A stretch of DNA of 64,000 nucleotides from Roseiarcus sp963783175 (GCA_963783175.1 CAWANG010000005.1:50262-114261); one strand, 5' to 3'. Counted from the stretch's first letter, positions 44,233 to 53,386 are shown. Translations and numbers: made by a program. The notes: generated from the letters alone by a model not told the origin.

Positions 44233-44745
44233 CTATTTTCGATCGATCAGATCGTGGATCGGAAGCGCAGTTTTGTACTTCACCTGCTTCAGCGCGAAAC
44301 TGGAACGGATATTGGCCACCCCGCGCGTCTTGGACAGCTGGCCGACGATGAAATGCTGCAGGGCGACAGTGTTGGAAACGACGACGCGCAGGAGATAATC
44401 GGAGTCGCCGGTCATCAGATAGCACTCCATGACCTCCGGAAAGCTCGCCATGGCCGCCTCGAACGCCTCGAGCACCGGTTCGGTCTGCTTCTCGAGCGTA
44501 ACTTGAATAAAGACGCTGACGCTCGCTCCAAACTTGATTGGATCCAGGAGGGTGACCCTACGCAGGATCACTCCCGCTTCTTCCAGCGCTCGCACGCGAG
44601 CAAGGCACGGCGATGGCGAGAGGCCTACTTGTCTTGCGAGGTCGACATTGGTGAGGCTGCCGTCATCCTGCAGTGCGGCCAAAATTCGAACATCGATCGC
44701 GTCGAGGCGTAATTTTGGCATTTCATGCCGTGCATCTTTTCTCAT
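44233..44745 (-). CDS. Lrp/AsnC family transcriptional regulator
   Basis: A 170-residue regulator. The N-terminal HTH is LDAIDVRILAALQDDGSLTN followed by VDLARQVGLSPSPCLARVRALE. The C-terminal RAM domain has VFIQVTLEKQ, MECYLMTGDSDYLLRVVV and GVANIRSSFALKQVK. It is divergently transcribed from aceE, with about 110 bases between starts, so it probably controls aceE (inference). Alternative start is M9 at 44721. Confidence 0.92.
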   Translation of the reverse strand: MRKDARHEMPKLRLDAIDVRILAALQDDGSLTNVDLARQVGLSPSPCLARVRALEEAGVILRRVTLLDPIKFGASVSVFIQVTLEKQTEPVLEAFEAAMASFPEVMECYLMTGDSDYLLRVVVSNTVALQHFIVGQLSKTRGVANIRSSFALKQVKYKTALPIHDLIDRK

Positions 44746-44853
44746 TCAGCATTTCTGCCCGAATGGGACGACATCTGCAAAATGTTCGGTAGGATATGCC
44801 GCGTACCGGCGGCTATGGTGCGTTAACTCGGACATCGGCAGCGGAGCGACGCT

Positions 44854-47550
44854 ATGCTCGAAGGGATCAAGCCAGCCCTGACGCCTAAGGATCCGACCGC
44901 GGCGAGCGATAGCGATCCTTCCGAGACTGCCGAATGGCTGGACGCGCTCGAATCGGTCTTTCGCATGGCGGGCGCCGAGCGCGCCGAATTTATTCTCTCT
45001 GCGCTCGATCGCAAGGCGAAGGACCTTGGCGTCGTACCCGACGTGCCGCCCTTCGGCCTGTATCGAAACACCATCCCGCTCGAAAAGCAGGGCGCGTTTC
45101 CCGGCGATATCGAAATGGAGACACGCATTACCGGGATCATTCGCTGGAACGCGCTGGCGATGGTCTTGCGCGCGAACGCGGCTCATGCCGAACTTGGCGG
45201 ACATGTCGCGAGCTACGCCTCGGCCGCCGAAATTTTCGAAGTCGGCTTCAATCATTTCTTCCGCGGGGCGGACGGCGAACAAGGCGGCGATGTCGTCTTC
45301 TTCCAGCCTCATTCGGCCCCAGGTGTCTACGCTCGCGCCTTCCTCGAGGGCCGGCTAACCGAGGCGCAGCTCGAGCGCTATCGCCAGGAGATCGGCGGCC
45401 CCGGCCTGTCATCCTATCCCCATCCCTGGCTCATGCCGGACTTCTGGCAGACGCCGACGGGCTCGATGGGAATCGGACCGATAAGCGCGATCTACCAGGC
45501 GCGTTTCATGCGCTATCTGCGCGACCGCGGCCTGCTCGGCACGGATGGCCGGCGCGTTTGGGGCGTGTTCGGCGACGGCGAAATGGATGAGCCGGAGTTG
45601 ACCGCGGGCCTTTCGCTTGCCGCGCGTGAGAAGCTCGACAACCTCACCTTCATCATCAACTGCAATCTCCAGCGACTGGATGGGCCGGTGCGGGGCAATG
45701 GTCAGATCATCCAGGAACTGGAGATGACCTTTCGCGGAGCGGGCTGGAACGTCATCAAGGTGCTGTGGGGCTCGGAATGGGACGCCCTCTTCGCCCGAGA
45801 CGTCAACCACGCGCTTCTGCGACGCTTCGCGGCCGCCGTCGACGGCAAGTACCAGACGCTCGGCGCGAGGGACGGCGCTTACAATCTGGCGCACTTCTTC
45901 GCGGAGGACCAGGAAGTGCGCGCGCTCGTTGCGGACATGTCCGCCGAGGAGATCGATGGGTTGAAGCGGGGCGGACATGATTTCAGGAAGCTGTTCGCCG
46001 CCTTCCACGCCGCCAAATCGACCAAGGGCCGGCCGACTGTCATCCTTGCAAAAACCAAGAAGGGCTTCGGCATGGGCGGCGCCGGAGAGTCCCGGATGAC
46101 TGCTCACCAGGCGAAGAAGCTCGATGTCGACGCGCTTTCAGCCTTCCGCGACCACTTCGCTTTGCCACTCAGCGACGAGCAGGTTCGGGCTCTTGCTTTT
46201 TACCGCCCGGCCGAAGACAGCGCGGAGCTCGCCTATCTCCGCAGCCGGCGTCAGGCGTTGGGCGGCTATCTGCCGGCCCGCCGACGCGAGGCGTCGCCAG
46301 TCCCCGCGCCCGTACTCGAAACCTACGCCGATTTCGCACTTCACGCGGAGGGGAAGAAGATGTCGACGACTGTGGCGGTCGTGCGTCTCATCGGCAATCT
46401 TCTCAAGGATGAGTTGCTCAGGTCTCGCATCGTTCCGATCGTCGCCGACGAAGCGCGAACCTTCGGCATGGCGAATCTCTTCCGTCAGGTCGGCATCTAT
46501 TCGTCGGTCGGTCAGCTCTACGAGCCGGAAGACGCGAACTCGATGCTCTTCTACAAGGAATTGAGAGACGGCCAGCTTCTCGAGGAGGGCATTACCGAAG
46601 CCGGGGCCGTGTCGTCATGGGTCGCCGCGGCCACGTCCTACAGCGTGCACGGACTCGCGATGCTGCCAATCTATATTTTTTACTCGATGTTCGGCTTCCA
46701 GCGCGTCGGCGATCTTATTTGGGCGGCCGCTGACCAGCGGGCGCGTGGGTTCCTGATCGGGGCCACCGCCGGTCGCACGACGCTTGCGGGCGAGGGACTC
46801 CAGCACCAGGACGGTTCAAGTCACCTGATCGCCGCGACCATCCCCAATTGCCGCGCCTACGACCCGGCGTTCGCCTACGAAATGGCGGTGATCTTCGATC
46901 AAGGGCTGCGCTCGATGATGGAGGACGGCAGGGACGAATTCTACTACGTTACCGCGATGAACGAGAACTATGACCAGCCGTCGAAACCCGAGAATGCGGG
47001 ACCGGGCATTATCAAGGGCCTCTACCTCTTCGCGTCGCATGGTTCGAAGAAACGCAGCCGCTTCGTCCGTCTCCTCGGCTCGGGCGCGATCCTGCCGGAA
47101 GTCGTCGAAGCGGCAAAGATGCTGGATGCTGACTGGGAGGTCTCGTCCGAAGTCTGGAGCGCGACCAGTTACTCCGAGCTTGCCCGGGACGCACGGGAGG
47201 CCGAACGCCGCAACAGGCTCAATCCACTCGAGGAGCCAGTCGCGAGCTACCTCGGCGTCTGCCTGCCCGGCGCGGCCCCGATCATCGCGGCGTCAGACTA
47301 TGTTCGCGCCTACCCGCAGATGATCGCAGCTTATGTGGAGGCCCGATTCACTGCGCTCGGGACGGACGGTTTTGGCCGTAGCGACACGCGCCGAGCGCTG
47401 CGCGCATTCTTCGAAGTCGACCGATTTCACATCTTGATCGCAGCCCTCGATGCAATCGCGACGGAGGGCCTCATGGGACGACAAATCGTGGCCAACGCTA
47501 TCGACCGCTATGACGTGAAGCGCCCAGTTCCGCCGCCTTGGACCATCTGA
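44854..47550 (+). CDS. aceE: Pyruvate dehydrogenase E1 component, homodimeric type
   Basis: An 898-residue protein, close to E. coli AceE (887). The thiamine diphosphate motif is VFGDGEMDEPE with NCNLQRLDGPVRGNG. Other landmarks are RMTAHQAKKLD, EDANSMLFYKELRDGQLLEEG and the C-terminal domain with GFGRSDTRRALRAFFEV. It decarboxylates pyruvate and passes the acetyl group to lipoyl E2. There is no E2 or E3 gene next to it; the only lipoyl sequence in the window is the fragment at 40.5 kb. An Lrp regulator diverges upstream. Confidence 0.95.
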   Translation: MLEGIKPALTPKDPTAASDSDPSETAEWLDALESVFRMAGAERAEFILSALDRKAKDLGVVPDVPPFGLYRNTIPLEKQGAFPGDIEMETRITGIIRWNALAMVLRANAAHAELGGHVASYASAAEIFEVGFNHFFRGADGEQGGDVVFFQPHSAPGVYARAFLEGRLTEAQLERYRQEIGGPGLSSYPHPWLMPDFWQTPTGSMGIGPISAIYQARFMRYLRDRGLLGTDGRRVWGVFGDGEMDEPELTAGLSLAAREKLDNLTFIINCNLQRLDGPVRGNGQIIQELEMTFRGAGWNVIKVLWGSEWDALFARDVNHALLRRFAAAVDGKYQTLGARDGAYNLAHFFAEDQEVRALVADMSAEEIDGLKRGGHDFRKLFAAFHAAKSTKGRPTVILAKTKKGFGMGGAGESRMTAHQAKKLDVDALSAFRDHFALPLSDEQVRALAFYRPAEDSAELAYLRSRRQALGGYLPARRREASPVPAPVLETYADFALHAEGKKMSTTVAVVRLIGNLLKDELLRSRIVPIVADEARTFGMANLFRQVGIYSSVGQLYEPEDANSMLFYKELRDGQLLEEGITEAGAVSSWVAAATSYSVHGLAMLPIYIFYSMFGFQRVGDLIWAAADQRARGFLIGATAGRTTLAGEGLQHQDGSSHLIAATIPNCRAYDPAFAYEMAVIFDQGLRSMMEDGRDEFYYVTAMNENYDQPSKPENAGPGIIKGLYLFASHGSKKRSRFVRLLGSGAILPEVVEAAKMLDADWEVSSEVWSATSYSELARDAREAERRNRLNPLEEPVASYLGVCLPGAAPIIAASDYVRAYPQMIAAYVEARFTALGTDGFGRSDTRRALRAFFEVDRFHILIAALDAIATEGLMGRQIVANAIDRYDVKRPVPPPWTI

Positions 47551-47643
47551 CACAAGGAAGATGCGAACCAAGGCCGCGGCATCCGGGACCCAGTCTCGAT
47601 AAGGGCACGGACATGGCCGCCATCGCCTTTCTCGTCCCCGGCC

Positions 47644-48705
47644 TCAGCCGGTCGCCCATGTATCGCCCACAGCCAAGCCGGCGAGTTCGTTCTGCGCATC
47701 AAGGAACCGTCGCGCGTATTCGCAGTAGGTGGGCCAGGTCGACGCGATGATAAGGCGCTTCTTGTCGTCAAGCTGGCCTATCCGGCGGGCCGGGCTGCCG
47801 CCATAAACCCAGCCGTCGTCCAGGACCTGCCCATCTTCCGTTTGCGCACCGGCAGCGAGCAGAACGTCGTTTCCGACAACGGAGCCTTTCGAAACGGTCG
47901 CGCCGATTCCGATCAGGCTGCGCTCGCCGACCGTGCAATCCGTCATGCGCACGTTGTGGCCGATCGTCGTCTCGCGACCGATGGCGACTGGCCGGCTCTG
48001 TGAACGGATGACCGTGTTGTCCTGAATGTTGGTTTTTTCGTCAAAACGAATCTCATGGTCCCCGGCGTCCAGATCGCAACCAAACCAGACGCCGTTTTCG
48101 CCCCCGGCGACGATGCGGCCTCTCAGCCTTGCCGAACGCGCGACGAAGAGGGGTAGGCGCGAGGATGGCCACGGCGCCCACGGCGCGGCGTCGACCGGCT
48201 CGTCGGGGGCTTTGCGGGAACGGGCATGCAGCTCATCGAGCTCTCCCGGCGCAAGCTTGCGAACCCGCTTCGCCGGCGCTCCCTGGTAGAGCCGGCCGCC
48301 TTCGAGAACGGAGCGCGGGAAGACGATCGCGCCGTCGGCCAATGCGCAATCCGCTGCGACATTCGAGCCGTCGAGGATGACGACGTTGCTGCCGATGAGG
48401 CAGCGGTCGCCAACGTCGCAGGCATGAATGACGGAATTGACGCCGGCAGTGACATGCGCGCCGATATGGGTCGGAAACACGCCGTGAGCGATGTGCACCG
48501 TCCCCCGCGCGCCGAGACGGAAATCGTCGCCGATCCTGACATAATGTCCATCGGCGCGGATGACCGAGCGTGCGCCGAGCCAGGCTGCCCTGCCCAAGGA
48601 GGCGCGCCCGAGCACCGCTGCGCCCGTCCCGGCATGAGTCGGTGGGGAAGCGAACTGCGGAGAGGCGCCATCATAGGGAAGCGTGAAGGGTGCTTGGTTG
48701 TCCAT
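47644..48705 (-). CDS. Tandem gamma-carbonic anhydrase-like left-handed beta-helix protein
   Basis: Start at ATG 48705 (MDNQAPFTLPYDG). A 353-residue protein with two hexapeptide beta-helix domains, each like gamma-carbonic anhydrase or YrdA. Domain 1 (about 30-160) has HYVRIGDDFRLGARGTVHIAH and SVIHACDVGDRCLIGSN; it keeps His71 and His94 but has Val89 where the middle zinc His should be. Domain 2 (about 185-320) has TNIQDNTVIRSQ and TIGHNVRMTDCTVGERSLIG; it keeps only the middle His (His250), with Arg234 and Thr255 at the other two sites. Domain 2 ends in GSPARRIGQL. It lies downstream of hcmA on the same strand (71-base gap). Enzyme activity is not known. Confidence 0.82.
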   Translation of the reverse strand: MDNQAPFTLPYDGASPQFASPPTHAGTGAAVLGRASLGRAAWLGARSVIRADGHYVRIGDDFRLGARGTVHIAHGVFPTHIGAHVTAGVNSVIHACDVGDRCLIGSNVVILDGSNVAADCALADGAIVFPRSVLEGGRLYQGAPAKRVRKLAPGELDELHARSRKAPDEPVDAAPWAPWPSSRLPLFVARSARLRGRIVAGGENGVWFGCDLDAGDHEIRFDEKTNIQDNTVIRSQSRPVAIGRETTIGHNVRMTDCTVGERSLIGIGATVSKGSVVGNDVLLAAGAQTEDGQVLDDGWVYGGSPARRIGQLDDKKRLIIASTWPTYCEYARRFLDAQNELAGLAVGDTWATG

Positions 48706-48776
48706 GTGATGGTCTTGCTTTCCTGCCACCGCGATCGAGACTCCAGTGGGCGATCGCGACCCTTGGCGCAATAGGC

Positions 48777-50468
48777 TCAGAATACCGAAGTCTCCCTGTA
48801 GACGCCCCAGACGCCCTTCAGCTTCTCGACGATGTCGCCCATGGTCGCGCCGGCGCGCACCAGTTCGACCGTCACCGGCACGATGTTCTCATCCGGGTTC
48901 CTCGCGACCCCGGCGAGCTTGTCGAGCAGGCCCTGCACCCGGGCCTCATCGCGTTCGGCGCGGACGCGGCGAGTGCGGGCGATTTGCCGCTCGGCCGTCG
49001 TCGGATCATAGGGGTGGACCTCGATTTTCTCGGGGGCGCCGTCGACTTGGTAGCGATTGACGCCGAGCACCGGCTTCTCGCCCGACTGCTTCCTGAGCGC
49101 CGTCTCATAGGCGAAGTCGGCGATGTGTTTCTGGAACCAGCCCTCCTCGATCAGCTTGATCGCGCCGCCAAGCTCGTCGACCTCCTTCAGGATCGCGAAG
49201 ATGCGCTTCTCATACTCGTTGGTGAGCGCCTCGACGTAGTAGGAGCCGCCGAGCGGATCGACCACCTGGGTCACGTTGGTCTCCTCGGCGATGACCTGCT
49301 GGGTGCGCAGCGCGAGCTGCATCGCCTCCTCGGTGGGGATGGCGAAGGCTTCGTCATAACCGTTGGTGTGGAGCGACTGGGCCCCGCCAAGCACCGCCGA
49401 AAGCGCCTGCATCGCCGTGCGCACCACATTGACCATGTATTGCGGCTTGGTGAGCGAGGCGGCGGCGGTCTGGCAGTGAAAGCGGAGCCGCATCGATTCC
49501 GGCTTCTTGGCGCCGAACCGCTCCTTCATGATTTTGGCGTAGCAGCGCCTGAGCGCGCGGAACTTTGCGATCTCCTCGAACAAATCTGCCTGGCTGACGA
49601 AGAAGAAAGCGAGCCTTGGCGCGAATTCGTCGACATCGAGGCCGGTCTTCATGACCTCCTCGACATAGACGATGAGATTGGCGAGCGTGAAAGCTGCTTC
49701 GTGCAGCGGCGACGAGCCGGCTTCGGAGATGTGATAGCCGGAGATGTTGATCGGATTGTAGCGCTTCATTTTTTTCGCCGTGAAAGCGATGATGTCGCGC
49801 ACGATGCGCACCGAAGGCGCGATCGGGAAAATATACTCTTTCTGCGCCATGTACTCCTTGAGAATGTCGGCCTGCACCGTACCCGAAAGCTTGTTCAGGT
49901 CATAGCCGCGCTGCTCGCCAAGCACGGCGTACATCGCAAGCAGGATCCAGGCCGTCGGGTTGATGGTCAGCGAGACCGAGATGTTCTCGAGATCGATTCC
50001 ATCGAGCAGCGCTTCCATGTCGGCGAGCGTGTCGATCGCGACTCCTTCCCGTCCGACTTCGCCCTCGGCCATCGGGTGGTCGCTGTCGTAGCCCATCAGA
50101 GTCGGCATGTCGAAATCGGTCGAGATCCCGGTCTGGCCCTGGCCGATCAGGAACTTGAAGCGGCGGTTGGTGTCCTCGCCGGTGCCGAAGCCGGCGATCT
50201 GGCGCATGGTCCAATTGCGGCCGCGATACATCGTCGGATAAGGCCCACGGGTGAAGGGATAGCGGCCCGGCAGGCCGATGTCCTCGACCGGCGTGCTGGC
50301 TATATCGGCGGCGGTGTAGGTCCGTTTTACCGGAATGTCGCCAAGAGTGAAGAACTGCTCCTTGCGTTCCGGCGCGCGGTGCACGAACTCGGCAACCTCA
50401 TTGGCCTCCCAGTCGCAGACCTGCTGCTCGAGCGTTGCAGCGGAAACCCGGTCGACCGTCTCTGACAT
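48777..50468 (-). CDS. hcmA: Acyl-CoA mutase large subunit, 2-hydroxyisobutyryl-CoA mutase type
   Basis: Start at ATG 50468 after GGGAGGATGAG; the frame open further upstream overlaps meaB out of frame. The 563-residue subunit has the (beta/alpha)8 substrate domain of methylmalonyl-CoA mutases but no B12 domain, which is on a separate gene. At the substrate pocket the sequence reads WTMRQIAGFGTGED, with Ile91. In methylmalonyl-CoA mutase this position is Tyr and in isobutyryl-CoA mutase Phe; Ile is the mark of 2-hydroxyisobutyryl-CoA mutase (HcmA Ile90). The enzyme would interconvert 2-hydroxyisobutyryl-CoA and 3-hydroxybutyryl-CoA. It follows meaB by one base. Confidence 0.88.
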   Translation of the reverse strand: MSETVDRVSAATLEQQVCDWEANEVAEFVHRAPERKEQFFTLGDIPVKRTYTAADIASTPVEDIGLPGRYPFTRGPYPTMYRGRNWTMRQIAGFGTGEDTNRRFKFLIGQGQTGISTDFDMPTLMGYDSDHPMAEGEVGREGVAIDTLADMEALLDGIDLENISVSLTINPTAWILLAMYAVLGEQRGYDLNKLSGTVQADILKEYMAQKEYIFPIAPSVRIVRDIIAFTAKKMKRYNPINISGYHISEAGSSPLHEAAFTLANLIVYVEEVMKTGLDVDEFAPRLAFFFVSQADLFEEIAKFRALRRCYAKIMKERFGAKKPESMRLRFHCQTAAASLTKPQYMVNVVRTAMQALSAVLGGAQSLHTNGYDEAFAIPTEEAMQLALRTQQVIAEETNVTQVVDPLGGSYYVEALTNEYEKRIFAILKEVDELGGAIKLIEEGWFQKHIADFAYETALRKQSGEKPVLGVNRYQVDGAPEKIEVHPYDPTTAERQIARTRRVRAERDEARVQGLLDKLAGVARNPDENIVPVTVELVRAGATMGDIVEKLKGVWGVYRETSVF

Positions 50469-50469
50469 C

Positions 50470-51432
50470 TCATCCTCCCGCGATGAATTCGCGAACGATG
50501 CGGCTTGCGGCCGCGTACGGATCGTCCTCACGCGCGACGAGGCGGCGCGTGGCGTCGGGCAGGCCGCGCCTGAGCGCCTTCTCGAATTGCTCGATGGCGA
50601 GCGTTTCCGCAGTCTTGCCCAGGCGGAAGCCAGCGATCGCTTCGCGCCGCGCCGCGCCGGCGGCTCCGTCCGCTGCGGCGCGATGGCGATCGAGCGCGGC
50701 GACCAGCTCGTCGATTCCTCTGCCGTCAAAGGATGAGACGCCGACGACGGGAGGTCGCCAGCCGCCGGGCGCAACTTGCTGGTCCTTCAGCATCGACTTC
50801 AGATCGGAAATCGTTCGGTTGGAATCGGAGCGGTCGCACTTTGAGACGACGTGGATGTCGGCGATCTCCAGTATGCCGGCCTTGATCGCCTGCACCTCGT
50901 CGCCGAGCCCGGGGGCGGAGACCACGATCGTGGTATGCGACGCGTGAGCAATCTCAACCTCGTCCTGACCCACGCCGACCGTCTCGACGATGATCGAGCC
51001 GAAGCCAGCGACATCCAGGATGTCGACCACGTCGAGAGCAGCATGCGCCATTCCGCCCACGGCGCCGCGAGTCGCCATCGAACGGATGAAGACGCCTGGG
51101 TCGAGCGCCAGATCCGACATCCGGATTCGGTCGCCGAGGATCGAGCCGCCGGAATAAGGGCTGGAGGGATCGATGGCGACGACGGCGACTCTGATGTTCT
51201 TGCCGCGCAGCCTCTCTGCGAGCTTGCCGACCAGCGTCGATTTACCCGAGCCCGGCACGCCGGTGATGCCAACCACATGGGCGCGGCCGGCCTTGCGATA
51301 GATCGCCCCCATCGCGGCGCGCGCTTCCGGAGCGCCAGCTTCAGCGCGCGAAATCAGGCGCGCAATCGCGAAAACGTCCCCGGCCTCGACGCGCGGCACG
51401 AGATCCGACGAGGCGATATAGCGCCGGTTCAC
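50470..51432 (-). CDS. meaB: MeaB/ArgK-type G-protein chaperone for the B12 mutase
   Basis: A 320-residue P-loop GTPase: GITGVPGSGKSTLVGKL (Walker A), AIDPSSPYSGGSILGDRIRM (switch), FIRSMATRGAVGGMA, IIVETVGVGQDEVEIA (Walker B) and VVSKCDRSD (base recognition). These proteins protect and reload coenzyme-B12-dependent mutases. The GTG start overlaps the CoA ligase stop by four bases, and hcmA follows at once. The gene belongs to the mutase operon; a matching gene (meaH) accompanies HCM clusters. Confidence 0.93.
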   Translation of the reverse strand: MNRRYIASSDLVPRVEAGDVFAIARLISRAEAGAPEARAAMGAIYRKAGRAHVVGITGVPGSGKSTLVGKLAERLRGKNIRVAVVAIDPSSPYSGGSILGDRIRMSDLALDPGVFIRSMATRGAVGGMAHAALDVVDILDVAGFGSIIVETVGVGQDEVEIAHASHTTIVVSAPGLGDEVQAIKAGILEIADIHVVSKCDRSDSNRTISDLKSMLKDQQVAPGGWRPPVVGVSSFDGRGIDELVAALDRHRAAADGAAGAARREAIAGFRLGKTAETLAIEQFEKALRRGLPDATRRLVAREDDPYAAASRIVREFIAGG

Positions 51433-52865
51433 GATGACGTCGCCTTTTCCACACGCTGGCGCATGTCGCGAAGGACCTCGCGGTCGTCGAGGACGCGGCG
51501 CGCCTTGAAATCTGTGCGCTCAAGGGAATGCTGAGGCAGGACTTCGACCACAGCCCGAAGGCCAAGCAGCTTCTGCAGCGCCGCTGCGACGTCGGCCTTG
51601 AATGCGCCAATGCGGGCTTCGCCGGCCTGCCAGATTTCCGGAACGGCCTCGACCTTGACGGCGAGCTCGTCCATCTCGCTCTCGCGGGTGATGATGATGC
51701 GGTGCTCCCCGCCATATCCGGCGGTCTGGTTGAGAACGGCGTCGATTTCGCTCGGATAGACGTTCTCGCCGCGGATCGTGAACATGTCGTCGATGCGGCC
51801 GATGATCCCCATAGGCAGGCGAGGGTAGGTGCGGCCGCACGGGTTCGGGCCGTTCTCCCAGAGCGTCAGATCGCCGGAGAGCAGGCGGATCATGGGTTGC
51901 GAGGTGCGCTCGAGATGAGTGTAGACCGGGGTTCCTCTCGCGCCATAGGGCACGCGACGAAAGCTGCGGGGATCGCAAACCTCGGTGTACACGACATCCT
52001 GCCAGCACAACATGCCGTCGGTCTCGGCCGAGCCCGCGACGTTCATCCACGGGGTCATCTCGCCCATCGAGCCGCAGTCGAAGACCTTGGCGCCGTAGAG
52101 TTCCTCGATCTTGCCGCGCACAGCAGGGATCGAGGCGCCCGGCTCGCCGGAGAAAAACATGCTGCGCAAGCCAAACCCGCGCGGATCGATGCCTTCATCG
52201 AGCGCAGTCGTGGCGAGGTGCAAGGCATAGGTTGGCGTGCCATAGAACGCCGCCGGCTTAAGGATGTCGAGCCATTGCGCGCAGCGCGCGCTCATCCCGG
52301 CGGCGCCGGCGCCGAACGGGAAAGCCTTCGCTCCGAGCCGCTCGGCCCCCGCAAGAGCTCCCCAGCTTCCGACATAGAGGCTGAAGATCGCGGCGACGCA
52401 GACGATGTCGCCCGGACGCATCCCCATCCCCCACATGATGCGGGCATGTGCGTTGGCGATCGAACGCCAGTCGTTGCGGCCGATGGCGAAAGTCGTCGGG
52501 CGGCCCGTCGTGCCGCTCGTGCCATGAATGTGGAAGATCTCGCTCTCCGGCACGCAGAGATAATCGCCAAAGGGCGGGCTCGCCGATTGCGCGGCTCTCA
52601 GTTCCGCCTTGGTGACTATGGGGACGCGCGATTCGAAGTCCTCAAGCGATTTGAGTGTCGAGGGGTGGAACCCGCCCGCGTCCCATTTTCTGCGGTAGAA
52701 GGGCGCGCTCTCATAGGCGTAGGCGCAGACTTCGCGGAGGCGAGACAGGATTGCCTTCTCGCGTTCCACTGGGTGCATGGTCTCCCGTTGCGGGAACCAA
52801 TAGCGACTCCCGGCTTCCGGGAGGTAGCCTTCGTCATAAGCGGGGGGGAAGGCCCAGTCTTCCAT
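51429..52865 (-). CDS. PaaK-like acyl-CoA ligase, probable 2-hydroxyisobutyrate-CoA ligase
   Basis: A 478-residue adenylate-forming ligase of the phenylacetate-CoA ligase type. The P-loop is HGTSGTTGRPTTF, with FSGEPGASIP, YGAKVFDCGSMGEMTPW, LSGDLTLWENG and IGRIDDMFTIRGENVYPSEID. The C-terminal Lys is in LERTDFKARRV. A PaaK-like ligase of similar size activates 2-hydroxyisobutyrate in Aquincola HCM clusters (from memory). Its place between the B12 subunit gene (five bases) and meaB (overlap) makes the same role likely here; it could also activate another branched hydroxy acid. Confidence 0.88.
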   Translation of the reverse strand: MEDWAFPPAYDEGYLPEAGSRYWFPQRETMHPVEREKAILSRLREVCAYAYESAPFYRRKWDAGGFHPSTLKSLEDFESRVPIVTKAELRAAQSASPPFGDYLCVPESEIFHIHGTSGTTGRPTTFAIGRNDWRSIANAHARIMWGMGMRPGDIVCVAAIFSLYVGSWGALAGAERLGAKAFPFGAGAAGMSARCAQWLDILKPAAFYGTPTYALHLATTALDEGIDPRGFGLRSMFFSGEPGASIPAVRGKIEELYGAKVFDCGSMGEMTPWMNVAGSAETDGMLCWQDVVYTEVCDPRSFRRVPYGARGTPVYTHLERTSQPMIRLLSGDLTLWENGPNPCGRTYPRLPMGIIGRIDDMFTIRGENVYPSEIDAVLNQTAGYGGEHRIIITRESEMDELAVKVEAVPEIWQAGEARIGAFKADVAAALQKLLGLRAVVEVLPQHSLERTDFKARRVLDDREVLRDMRQRVEKATSS

Positions 52866-52870
52866 CGGCG

Positions 52871-53278
52871 CTAGCGGGCTCCCCGCTCTTCGACCAGGCG
52901 CGTCAGTCTGTCGACGATCGCCTGGGGGGGCGTGTCCTGAAGCATAATCGCGGCGACGCCCATCTTCTTCAGCTCCACGACGTCTTCGTCGGGCATTACT
53001 CCGCCCGCGACCACAATCATGTCGTCGACGCCCTTCTCCTTGAGGAGCGAAAAGATTTTGGGAAAGACCGTCATCTGCACGCCGGAGAGCAGGCTCACGC
53101 CGAGGACGTCGACATCCTCCTGGACGGCGGCGTTGACGACCTCCTCCGGCGTGCGATGCAGGCCGGAATAGACCACGTCCATGCCGGCGTCGCGCAGGGT
53201 GCGGGCCACCACCTTCACCCCGCGGTCATGGCCGTCCAGCCCGACCTTCGCCAGCAAAACCCGAATCTGATGCGCCAT
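52871..53278 (-). CDS. hcmB: B12-binding small subunit of acyl-CoA mutase
   Basis: Start at ATG 53278 (MAHQIRVLLAK) after GAGGAGACGAGG; a further Met 11 codons earlier is less likely. The 135-residue cobalamin-binding protein has KVGLDGHDRGVKVVA (the DxHxxG His that ligates cobalt), SGLHRTPEEVV, LGVSLLSGVQ and VAGGVMPDEDV. Asp115 in MLQDTPPQAI occupies the place of the HcmB Asp (Asp117) described for 2-hydroxyisobutyryl-CoA mutase (from memory). It is the first gene of the operon. Confidence 0.88.
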   Translation of the reverse strand: MAHQIRVLLAKVGLDGHDRGVKVVARTLRDAGMDVVYSGLHRTPEEVVNAAVQEDVDVLGVSLLSGVQMTVFPKIFSLLKEKGVDDMIVVAGGVMPDEDVVELKKMGVAAIMLQDTPPQAIVDRLTRLVEERGAR

Positions 53279-53354
53279 CCTCGTCTCCTCAATGCGCTGG
53301 CCGCTGCTCATCCTAAACTCCGCACATGGCGACAGGGCCGCCTACGGCCATTGG

Positions 53355-53386
53355 TCTGACAATATATATGACACGACATAGTCAGA
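53355..53386. promoter_or_regulatory. Inverted repeat in divergent promoter region of the mutase operon and BKACE gene
   Basis: TCTGAC (53355-53360) and its complement GTCAGA (53381-53386) flank a 20-base AT-rich spacer (ATATATATG, then ACACGACATA). It lies 76 bases before hcmB and 95 bases before the BKACE start, in otherwise GC-rich DNA. It is a good candidate for a regulator site or a -10-like element serving both directions. Confidence 0.4.

Noticed and set aside
48690..50465. 591-codon plus-strand open frame
   Set aside because: Antisense shadow of the mutase large subunit, rich in Arg/Gly/His/Val from complementary GC-rich codons; no domain.
48777..50774. Extended 665-codon version of the mutase large subunit
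   Set aside because: The extra N-terminal part overlaps meaB out of frame; ATG 50468 has a good ribosome site and gives the usual length.
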